From contig JBLXDU010000007.1 in assembly GCA_048263775.1 (NCBI GenBank), forward strand, positions 1-64,000: 64,000 bases of DNA, in the 5' to 3' direction. The translations under genes were made by a program, and so were the position numbers. The notes under the pieces are model-generated. The model ran no database searches. It had not been told where the DNA came from and worked only from the letters and a program-made list of their open reading frames with translations. This document shows, in pieces, positions 34,834 to 41,955 of the stretch; the first letter of the stretch is position 1, and each line of letters starts with the position of its first letter. The stretch comes from UBA1479 sp048263775 (lineage in GTDB: Bacteria > Pseudomonadota > Alphaproteobacteria > Rhodospirillales > Casp-alpha2).

Positions 34834-35145
34834 ATGGCCAAGCTGAGAGACATCGCGCGCGTGGTCCGCGGCAAGAACGCAGGTGCGCTTTACCTGACCC
34901 TCGACGTCATGTTCGACGACGACGCGACCTATCGCCGCGTGCGCGACTGCGGGATGCTGAGCCCGCGCACGCTGGCGCCGCTTTACGGGGTGACCGACAA
35001 CGAGGTCGCGATCATTCCCTTCGACGTCGCCCGCGCCATCAAGATTACCGTGCCGCGCCGCGTGCGCTCCGGCTCCCCCGGCGACACGGATGTCTACGGC
35101 GCCCAGCAGCACGTGCCGCTGATGCAACTTGAGGTCCCGGAATAG
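34834..35145 (+). CDS. DUF4387 domain protein
   Basis: 103 residues, the entire domain. LRDIARVVRGKNAGALYLTL then FDVMFDDDATY (written MFDDDATYRRVRD) and the end TDVYGAQQHVPLMQLEVP match the DUF4387 pattern. The family has no known biochemical role but is commonly encoded next to or fused with AtuA proteins, as here. It starts 31 bases after the MBL gene and is convergent with the TonB receptor gene. Confidence 0.85.
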   Translation: MAKLRDIARVVRGKNAGALYLTLDVMFDDDATYRRVRDCGMLSPRTLAPLYGVTDNEVAIIPFDVARAIKITVPRRVRSGSPGDTDVYGAQQHVPLMQLEVPE

Positions 35146-35156
35146 GGCCCCAGTTA

Positions 35157-37595
35157 TTAGAAATCCATGGACATGGATAGTTTGACGGTGAACGGCACGC
35201 CTTGCACCAGATAGCCGCCCTGGGACGAGGCCCAGTACCCGCTGTTTGCGATGTTTTGCACATTCAACAGAAAGTTCGCTTCGCGTCCGGCAATATTCCG
35301 GACCAAGCGGGCCCCCATGTCGAACCGGGTCCAGGATCCGATTTCCTGGGAATTGCCGGTGTCGATGTATTGCCGACCGGTATGCAGGGCCCGGGCGCTT
35401 AGGGTCAGGCCGTCGAGACAGGGGCAATCCCATTCCACGCCGGCATTCAGTTGGTATAGGGGCACGCCGATCGCGACGTTGCCGTCGTTTGTGCCGCCCG
35501 CGGTTTCGGTCAGCTTGGCGTCGGTGACGGACGTTCCTCCCAACAAGCGCAGGCCGGGGACCGGTTCACCGAATACGGAAATCTCGATTCCCCGGTTCCG
35601 CTGTTCGCCGTCGGCGGAATAGATGTTCGTTGTCGGGTCGGTTACCGCGCTGGGCTGGGTCGTTTGGAATAGGGCCAGGGCGGCGCCCAGGTTGCCCAAG
35701 TCGACCTTGCCGCCCACTTCATATTGGACCGACGTATAAGGGGCCAGCACTTCGCCCGAGTTTGCGGCGCTGGATGGTGCCGAACCGCCCGGTTGGAGGC
35801 CCTCGATGCGATTGGCGTAAAGCGAGATGCTGTCCGCCGGTTTGTAGACCAAGCCGACCACCGGGCTGATGGCCGTATCATTGAAGTTGCTGGTCTCCAG
35901 GTTGCTTGTCCGGTTGAAGTTTAGGCTTTGAATCTGCTGGTAGCGGACACCTACCGTCAGCAGGACCCGCTCGTCCAGATCAGAGATCGTGTCGGACGCA
36001 TAGTAGCTGCGCAGCAGGACCTTGCTGACCAGGGGCAAGCGTTCGAAATCACCGCCGCTCGATGTTGTCGCGCCGCGTGCCAGTTCGACGGGGTCATAAA
36101 TGTTGGTGTTTTCGGTGGTGCCGAATTCGTAGGCGTTACGGTTGGCGCTTTTCAGGGCGGACATGCCAGCATTCATCTTGTGCAGTAACGGTCCTGTATC
36201 AAGGTTGCCTTTGATTCCGGCCTGGCCGGTGAGGCTCAGGTCCTGGCGCGGCACGGTCAGGCGCCGGGCCGTCGCGGTGCCGTCGTTGTTGCTCACCCGG
36301 ATCGAGGCATAGTCGCCGTCCTCGCGCAGGGTATGCACGCCGAAGGCGGCCTGCAGGGTCAGGTTCTGAAGCAGGTCGTATTCAATCCGTGTCTGAGCAA
36401 AGGAATCCTCCAGGTCGCTATAGGAATAGGTTGCCGCGTAGTTGTGGCTGGCGTCCGGCGCATTGGGCACCTGGCTTCCCGTGACGAAAACGGTCGGCCG
36501 ACCTTGGTCGACTCGTTGGCGTTGGGTTGCGATATCCAACGTCGCGCGGAGTTTGTCCCCCCGGTAATCGAAGGCACCGGAAGCCATGTGCATGTAGCGC
36601 TCTTCGTTTTTAACGGCGGTCTCTCCGGCGCGCAGGGCGCTGTTGATCCGCACGCCGAAGGCATTATCGGGGCCGAAGCGACGCCCCATGTCGGCATGGA
36701 CCCCGGCCCGCAGGGTCTGGCCGTAGTTCGCGGTCACCCGAGTCAACGGTTCGTCCCCTGCGCGTTTGGGGACCAGGTTTATGCCGCCGCCAATGCCCGT
36801 AGCACCCGGAGCCGCACCATTCAGAAAAGCGTTGGCGCCTTTGAAGACCTCGATACGTTCGAACATGTCGGTCGACGAGATTTGCCGGGGCGACGTGCCG
36901 TAAAGACCGTCAACGGACAGGTCGTCGTTGTATAGGGGAAAGCCACGGACAACGAAGAGTTCCGAAAAGTTGCCGTAGCCATAGGTGCTGCGAATGGCCG
37001 GGTCGTTGTCCAGGATATCGCCGATCGTTTCCGCCTGTTGGTTGCGAATGGCGGTTTCCGTATGGGCTGTCATGGTGAAGGGGACTTCCATCATGTCCTG
37101 GTTCCCGAGGACACCGGCCCGTGCACCGCGCGCGATTTGACCGCCGGCAAATTCTGCAGGCAACGTGCCGATCTCCGCCTGGTTGGGAACGATCCGGCCT
37201 TCGACGGAAACGGTGCCCAGCGTGATGCGTTCACCACTTGCCTGCGGTCCGTCGAGGGCGACCGTGCGTGCGCCGGTCAGGCGGAAGGTGACGCCCGTGC
37301 CGGTGAGCAGGCGCGTGAGCGCCGCCGTCGGTGTCAGGCTGCCGGTTACTCCCGGTGACTTGCGGTCGCGGGTGACCTCTGCCGCATATCCGACCTGCCA
37401 GCCCGTGGCGGCGATGAAGGCGTCGATGGCGGCGCCGAGCGGCTGGGCGGCGATGTCGAAGGCGACCCGTGAGTCTTCGGCGACTTCCACGGCATGTGCC
37501 GTGCCCGGCGTTGTCAAGGCATAGGCTGCGGACAGGCCAACGGCCGTGCAGGTCATCAAGGCCGCCGTGAAGCGGCGGGTGCGGGTGGTGGTCAT
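35157..37595 (-). CDS. TonB-dependent siderophore receptor with STN domain
   Basis: 812 residues. Signal peptide 1-34 (ending GTAHA), then the STN signalling domain about 40-110 (VAFDIAAQPLGAAIDAFIAA), plug about 160-290 (PFTMTAHTETAIRNQQAETI, RGFPLYNDDLSVDGLY), and a beta-barrel ending in SMDF. STN domains pass a ligand signal to a FecR anti-sigma factor, matching the FecI-FecR pair just upstream. The family imports ferric siderophores across the outer membrane using TonB. The 132-base gap before it probably contains the sigma-dependent promoter. Confidence 0.95.
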   Translation of the reverse strand: MTTTRTRRFTAALMTCTAVGLSAAYALTTPGTAHAVEVAEDSRVAFDIAAQPLGAAIDAFIAATGWQVGYAAEVTRDRKSPGVTGSLTPTAALTRLLTGTGVTFRLTGARTVALDGPQASGERITLGTVSVEGRIVPNQAEIGTLPAEFAGGQIARGARAGVLGNQDMMEVPFTMTAHTETAIRNQQAETIGDILDNDPAIRSTYGYGNFSELFVVRGFPLYNDDLSVDGLYGTSPRQISSTDMFERIEVFKGANAFLNGAAPGATGIGGGINLVPKRAGDEPLTRVTANYGQTLRAGVHADMGRRFGPDNAFGVRINSALRAGETAVKNEERYMHMASGAFDYRGDKLRATLDIATQRQRVDQGRPTVFVTGSQVPNAPDASHNYAATYSYSDLEDSFAQTRIEYDLLQNLTLQAAFGVHTLREDGDYASIRVSNNDGTATARRLTVPRQDLSLTGQAGIKGNLDTGPLLHKMNAGMSALKSANRNAYEFGTTENTNIYDPVELARGATTSSGGDFERLPLVSKVLLRSYYASDTISDLDERVLLTVGVRYQQIQSLNFNRTSNLETSNFNDTAISPVVGLVYKPADSISLYANRIEGLQPGGSAPSSAANSGEVLAPYTSVQYEVGGKVDLGNLGAALALFQTTQPSAVTDPTTNIYSADGEQRNRGIEISVFGEPVPGLRLLGGTSVTDAKLTETAGGTNDGNVAIGVPLYQLNAGVEWDCPCLDGLTLSARALHTGRQYIDTGNSQEIGSWTRFDMGARLVRNIAGREANFLLNVQNIANSGYWASSQGGYLVQGVPFTVKLSMSMDF

Positions 37596-37727
37596 GGCGC
37601 GTTATTCCCCTTATTGGCCCTTATGGTCTTCGCGGCGGCGCATACTTGAATTTGCGACGCATTCGCATTTATGTAGCCGAGACGAACGAGGGGCAGTCGT
37701 CTCCCAACAAAAAATCCAAAAAAATTG

Positions 37728-38795
37728 CTAGTGCAGGACGGTCAGCAAGCCGGGAAGTTGGATGACCTTGGCCCCGGCCACGTCGGCCAGAGCGGCGACC
37801 ACGGCGGCAGGGTCGTTCAGACGATAGTTGCCGCTGACCCGAAGCCTGCGCAGACGGTCCGTCGCCAGGACCACCGGGTCCTTGTGGTGGCGGGCGAGCT
37901 GCGCGATGACCTTGGCCAGTGGCTGGTCGTGGAACACCAGGCGGCCATCGATCCAGGCGAAGGTTGTTTGTGACACGAATGCCGCCGCATCGCCCAAATG
38001 GCCGGCGGTGACAGTCACGCCCTCGCCGGGGGTCAGGTCCACTGGCATGCGACCATCGTCGCCCGCGACTCGCACATGTCCGCGTTTCACGCGGACTTCG
38101 GTATTCCCGTCTTGCAGCGTGACGGAAAAAGCCGTGCCGACAACGCGGGTCAGGGATCGCCCGGCGGCGACCTCGAACGGCCGTTCAGGATCGTGCCGCA
38201 CATCGAAGAAGGCCTCACCCCGGACCAGGTCCACCCGGCGCCTATCGGCATCGAAGGAAACGTTCATGGCGCTTTCCGCGTTCAGCACCACCACTGACCC
38301 GTCGGGCAGGGAGACTTCGGCGCGTTGTCCCGTTTCCGTCCCATGGTCTGCGGATGGTTGGAATGGATTGCCGCCAAGCAGATGGCCCAGGCCGACGACC
38401 AGAACCAATGCGGCAGCCAGGGCCAGCACCGGGCGCAACGCGGCGCGCGGGCGGGCGGGGCGGGGCGGGGGCATGGTTGCGGGTGCTTGGGTTTCCACGG
38501 CGCGGGTGAATTCCGGCGAGGCCCAAAGTCCGGCTACGCGCTTATAGGCGCGGGCATTGTCCGGGTGGGCGGCGTGCCAGGCGGCGAAGGTGCGCTTCTC
38601 GCCCGCCGTCATCGTCCCCGATTGACGGCGCGTGAACCAATCGAGGGCCTCGGCCATTGCCGTGCCGTGATTGGGGTTTTCATCGTCATGGGTCATGGTG
38701 ATGCGTCGTCGGTTGCCATCCGCAGATGACGTCGCGGATATAGACGAGACGGATGAGGGCGTAGAGTCTCCCATAAGATTCTTGCGAAGACTCAC
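37728..38795 (-). CDS. FecR family sigma-factor regulator
   Basis: 355 residues from a GTG at 38795 with GGAG seven bases upstream, overlapping the sigma stop as GTGA; an ATG at 38696 would skip 33 Ser/Thr-rich residues. A DUF4880-type N domain (MAEALDWFTRRQSGTMTAGE) is followed by one membrane helix (VLALAAALVLVVGLGHLL) and the periplasmic FecR domain (LPDGSVVVLNAESAMNVSF, LVRGEAFFDVRHD). FecR receives the signal from the receptor STN domain and controls FecI. The stop is 133 bases before the receptor start. Confidence 0.92.
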   Translation of the reverse strand: MSLRKNLMGDSTPSSVSSISATSSADGNRRRITMTHDDENPNHGTAMAEALDWFTRRQSGTMTAGEKRTFAAWHAAHPDNARAYKRVAGLWASPEFTRAVETQAPATMPPPRPARPRAALRPVLALAAALVLVVGLGHLLGGNPFQPSADHGTETGQRAEVSLPDGSVVVLNAESAMNVSFDADRRRVDLVRGEAFFDVRHDPERPFEVAAGRSLTRVVGTAFSVTLQDGNTEVRVKRGHVRVAGDDGRMPVDLTPGEGVTVTAGHLGDAAAFVSQTTFAWIDGRLVFHDQPLAKVIAQLARHHKDPVVLATDRLRRLRVSGNYRLNDPAAVVAALADVAGAKVIQLPGLLTVLH

Positions 38796-39319
38796 GTTAT
38801 GTCTCCGTCATCCATGGCGGCAAGACAGCGGGTCAGGGCGGCGCGGATGTCGTTGTAGACTGTGTTTTCGGACACGCCCAGGCGGCGGGCGATCTCGGGA
38901 TAGGTCAGGCCTTCCAGGCGCGACAACATCAGGGCCCGGCGCGCGCGATCCGGCAGGGTCGCCAGGGCGCCCTCGACTTGGGTCAGGTTCTGGGCGTCCA
39001 TCACCGCCGTTTCCTGGGATGGCTGCGGGGCGGGGACGGCATCGGTGGTGCCGTCGGGGGCTTCGGACATGAAGGTACCGCGCAGGCGCTCGCGACGCAG
39101 GTGGTCGAGGGCGAGATTGCGCGCGGTCTGGTACAGGAACGCCTGCAAGTGCGTCACCGGACGCTCGCGGGCCGCCTTGGCGACACGCAGATAGGCGTCG
39201 TGGGCAAGATCTTCTGCGGTGTGCAAGCAACCAACCATGCGGTACAGCGTGCCGACCAGCGCACGCCGCTGGGCCTGGAATATCTGCGTCAGAAGATCAC
39301 GTTGGCTGTCCGTCGCCAT
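38792..39319 (-). CDS. ECF sigma factor (FecI-like)
   Basis: 175 residues from the ATG at 39319; a GTG at 39373 is also in frame but lies only 12 bases from the Fur-box-like site, which argues against it. Region 2: LVGTLYRMVGCLHTAEDLAH, DAYLRVAK. Region 4: ALATLPDRARRALMLSRLEG, YPEIARRLGVSENTVYNDI. The sigma factor should direct RNA polymerase to the receptor gene when the siderophore binds, with FecR as its partner. The stop overlaps the fecR start (GTGA), so the two are translationally coupled. Confidence 0.93.
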   Translation of the reverse strand: MATDSQRDLLTQIFQAQRRALVGTLYRMVGCLHTAEDLAHDAYLRVAKAARERPVTHLQAFLYQTARNLALDHLRRERLRGTFMSEAPDGTTDAVPAPQPSQETAVMDAQNLTQVEGALATLPDRARRALMLSRLEGLTYPEIARRLGVSENTVYNDIRAALTRCLAAMDDGDIT

Positions 39320-39384
39320 GTCGTCTCCGAAAGTGGGCTCGGAAGTGGGATGGGTGGTGCCGTAGATCGGCACATGAATTTATT

Positions 39385-39403
39385 GCAATTGATTATCATT
39401 ATC
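39385..39403 (-). promoter_or_regulatory. Fur-box-like site upstream of the sigma factor gene
   Basis: Read on the minus strand the site is GATAATGATAATCAATTGC. Its first 14 bases equal the classic Fur box (GATAATGATAATCATTATC) and the remainder agrees partly. It lies about 65 bases upstream of the sigma-factor ATG, so iron-dependent repression by Fur is expected. Irr or RirA cannot be excluded in an alphaproteobacterium. Confidence 0.7.
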
Positions 39404-39687
39404 GAATTGGCGGCGCCAGAACGAAATCCCGGGGGTGGATCAACGGCACGTGTTGATGCGGCTGAGTGTCGGAGAGGATGAAATTTCTTTGAAATTGGCG
39501 GATTATCGACGGCATCCGCCATTATTCTGCCTAAATTGTGACCAAATTCGCGGCATCCCATCAGCCTGCATGAATCTGACGCATTTTTGTCAATTGGATG
39601 TAGCCAACGGCTATGCGGCTGTGCAAAATCGCACCCAACAATCAAAATTGCCTACTACGACCAACCACGCCAACAGGGAGAATTTTC
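39404..39687. other. Intergenic region between fecI and the TRAP operon
   Basis: Together with the fecI promoter side this gap is 368 bases long. I see no gene. It holds a 7-bp hairpin (GGCGGAT/ATCCGCC, 39497-39520), which is not followed by a T run, and the AGGGAGA ribosome binding site of the TRAP binding protein at its right end. Promoters for both divergent units must lie here. Confidence 0.5.
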
Positions 39688-40788
39688 ATGAAAAGACGTG
39701 AGTTTCTTAAAAAATCCGCAGTCGCCGGCGTCGCCGGCGCGGCTGCTGTAACGCTTGCCAAACCTGCGATTTCGCAGGGCCGCAAGGAGATGATCATCGT
39801 CTCCACCTGGCCGCGCGACTTCCCGGGTCTCGGCCTCAGCGCGCAGCGCCTTGCCGCCCGCATCCCGGTCCTGACGGACGGCCGCATCCAGGTCAAATAT
39901 TTCGCCTCCGGCGAACGCGTCGGCGCCTTCGATTCCTTCGACGAAGTGGCCTCGGGCAATTCCCAGGCCTACATCGGCGCCGACTACTACTGGAAAGGCA
40001 AGCACCCGGGCTGGGCCTACTTCACCGCCGTTCCGTTCGGCTTCGCCTATGCGGAAATGGATGCCTGGATGAAGTACGGCGGCGGTCAGCAGCTGCATGA
40101 CGAACTGGCGGCCGGCTTCGGCCTCAAGGGCTTCCCCTGCGGTAACACGGGCTGCCAGATGGGCGGCTGGTTCAACAAGGAAATCAACTCCGCCGCCGAC
40201 TTCAAGGGCCTGAAGATGCGCATCCCGGGCCTGGGCGGCGACGTGCTGGCCAAGCTGGGCGCCTCGACCGTGTCCCTGCCGGGCAGCCAGATTTATGAAA
40301 ACCTGGTTTCCGGCTCCATCCAGGCGACGGAGTGGGTCGGTCCCTACAACGACTACTTCATGAAGTTTTATGAAGCGGCCAAGTACTACTACTATCCGGG
40401 CATGCACGAGCCGGCTTCCCAGCTGCACATGGGCATGAACAAGAAGTGGTGGGACAGCCTGTCGAAGACCGACCAGGCCATCATTGAAGCCGCCTGTGCC
40501 GAGGAAAACTCGCATCAGATGGCGGAAACCAACGCCAACAACGGTACGTACCTGAACAAGCTGATCAATGATCACGGCGTCAAGGTGCGTGCCTTCAACG
40601 ATGACGTGTATGACGCCTTCGGCAAGGCCGCCGAAGAAGTCTTCGCCGAAGTGCAGGCGCACAGCCCGTTGGCCAAGAAGATCCACGACAGCTTCTTGAC
40701 CTCGCGTGCCGACCTCGGCCGTTGGATGATCCTGGCCGACTCCGGCTACATCAACCAGCGCAACCGCGTTCTGGGCATCAAAGTCTAA
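39688..40788 (+). CDS. TRAP transporter solute-binding protein (TakP-like)
   Basis: 366 residues. N terminus MKRREFLKKSAVAGVAG is a Tat signal (RREFLK). Mature features: SGERVGAFDSFDEVASG near residue 70, IGADYYWKGKHPGWAYFTAV near 95, and GCQMGGWFNKEINSAADFK near 153, then IQATEWVGPYNDYF near 215. These stretches closely resemble TakP of Rhodobacter sphaeroides, which binds 2-oxo acids as a domain-swapped dimer; a 2-oxo or hydroxy acid ligand is therefore the best guess. It heads a three-gene TRAP unit with its permeases downstream. Confidence 0.93.
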   Translation: MKRREFLKKSAVAGVAGAAAVTLAKPAISQGRKEMIIVSTWPRDFPGLGLSAQRLAARIPVLTDGRIQVKYFASGERVGAFDSFDEVASGNSQAYIGADYYWKGKHPGWAYFTAVPFGFAYAEMDAWMKYGGGQQLHDELAAGFGLKGFPCGNTGCQMGGWFNKEINSAADFKGLKMRIPGLGGDVLAKLGASTVSLPGSQIYENLVSGSIQATEWVGPYNDYFMKFYEAAKYYYYPGMHEPASQLHMGMNKKWWDSLSKTDQAIIEAACAEENSHQMAETNANNGTYLNKLINDHGVKVRAFNDDVYDAFGKAAEEVFAEVQAHSPLAKKIHDSFLTSRADLGRWMILADSGYINQRNRVLGIKV

Positions 40789-40810
40789 TTGCCCGCATAA
40801 CTGGGTATTA

Positions 40811-40841
40811 AGGTGGGACGGGGCATGGCCCCGTCCCATCC
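40811..40841 (+). other. Intercistronic stem-loop between TRAP binding protein and permease
   Basis: GGGACGGGGC, loop ATG, GCCCCGTCCC: a 10-base perfect stem extended by partial pairing (AGGTG with ATCCT). There is no T run. It lies between the binding-protein stop and the small-permease start, the same arrangement as at 20239-20280, and probably helps set the high binding-protein:permease ratio. Confidence 0.65.
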
Positions 40842-40894
40842 TTATCCGCCCGGGCTTGTTCTTGTGGGGAATTGGGACAAGGGATTGCCTGTTC

Positions 40895-41935
40895 ATGGCC
40901 GCCGAACAAATGACAATTGACGCGACCGGCGGGAATATTTCGCCCGAGGTGTCGCCACGCACGACCATTGCCGTCCGGTTCTTCGGTTGGGCAGTGCTGT
41001 CTGCGCTGCTTGTTTTCTTGATCAATAACTACCTTACCTTCTGGCATGGCTGGCCGGGCGAAGGGGCCGCGCTGCAGCTTGGCCTGCACGGTGCCGCAAC
41101 CCAATCGTCACCGCTCGCCTGGGTGCAGTTGCTTGCTTACATCGCCGGCATTGCCGCCGCGGCGATCTATACGGTTAAAAGCTGCTCGCGCACGCTGCGT
41201 CAGGACAGCAAGCGGATGTCCGATTTCAACGCGCTTCTCATCCGCATGGCTTTTTTTGCCGTTCTCTACATCGGTGTGGTCGACGCGATCCTGTCGTTTA
41301 TGCGGGTCGAGGGCATGCTACCTGCCGTGTTCGGTGACGCGCTTGCGCTTGAGCTCGGCAAATCGCAATTCCGCGGCCCCTACGTGCACCTGCCGCTGAC
41401 CGCGGCCGCCATAATCACGGCGTTTTTCTCGCGCACGCTGGGCTTTACTTGGCTGGCGCTGCTGATCGTCATCGCAGAATTGCTGATCGTCATCACCCGC
41501 TTCATCTTTTCCTACGAACAAGTGTTCATGGGCGATCTCGTGCGGTTCTGGTACGCGGCCCTGTTCCTGTTCGCCAGCGCCTATACCCTGCTGGAAGAAG
41601 GCCATGTGCGGGTCGATGTGTTCTATGCCGCCTTCGATTCCCGCCGTAAGGGATTGGTCAATGCCTTCGGCTCCATCTTCCTCGGTATCACCCTCTGCTG
41701 GGTGATCCTGATCGTTGGCATGGGCGGAAAGAACGCGGTGATCAATTCGCCGGTCCTGGCTTGGGAAACGACCCAGACCGGATTTTCCATGTACGTCAAA
41801 TACATGATGGCCGGTTTTCTCGCCGTCTTCGCCATATCCATGATGATTCAATTCGTCAGCTACATGCTGGACGGTGTCGCCGACGCCAGGGGAGAGCCCG
41901 GCGGCCGCGACCATTCAAGTCACACCATCCAGTAA
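40895..41935 (+). CDS. TRAP transporter small permease subunit (DctQ-like)
   Basis: 346 residues from the ATG at 40895. DctQ subunits are usually around 170-220 residues; this one has about eight hydrophobic segments, with the DctQ-like part in the C half (LVRFWYAALFLFASAYTLLE, EGHVRVDVFYAAFD near 230). The N half adds three or four extra helices, as in other large-type DctQ proteins of TakP-like systems. It pairs with the large permease, whose ATG is 20 bases downstream. Confidence 0.85.
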   Translation: MAAEQMTIDATGGNISPEVSPRTTIAVRFFGWAVLSALLVFLINNYLTFWHGWPGEGAALQLGLHGAATQSSPLAWVQLLAYIAGIAAAAIYTVKSCSRTLRQDSKRMSDFNALLIRMAFFAVLYIGVVDAILSFMRVEGMLPAVFGDALALELGKSQFRGPYVHLPLTAAAIITAFFSRTLGFTWLALLIVIAELLIVITRFIFSYEQVFMGDLVRFWYAALFLFASAYTLLEEGHVRVDVFYAAFDSRRKGLVNAFGSIFLGITLCWVILIVGMGGKNAVINSPVLAWETTQTGFSMYVKYMMAGFLAVFAISMMIQFVSYMLDGVADARGEPGGRDHSSHTIQ

Positions 41936-41955
41936 GCGACAGGGGCCGCTAGTCA

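Noticed and set aside
35146..35156. Missing gene between DUF4387 and the TonB receptor
   Set aside because: The two genes are convergent with only 11 bases between stops; nothing fits there.
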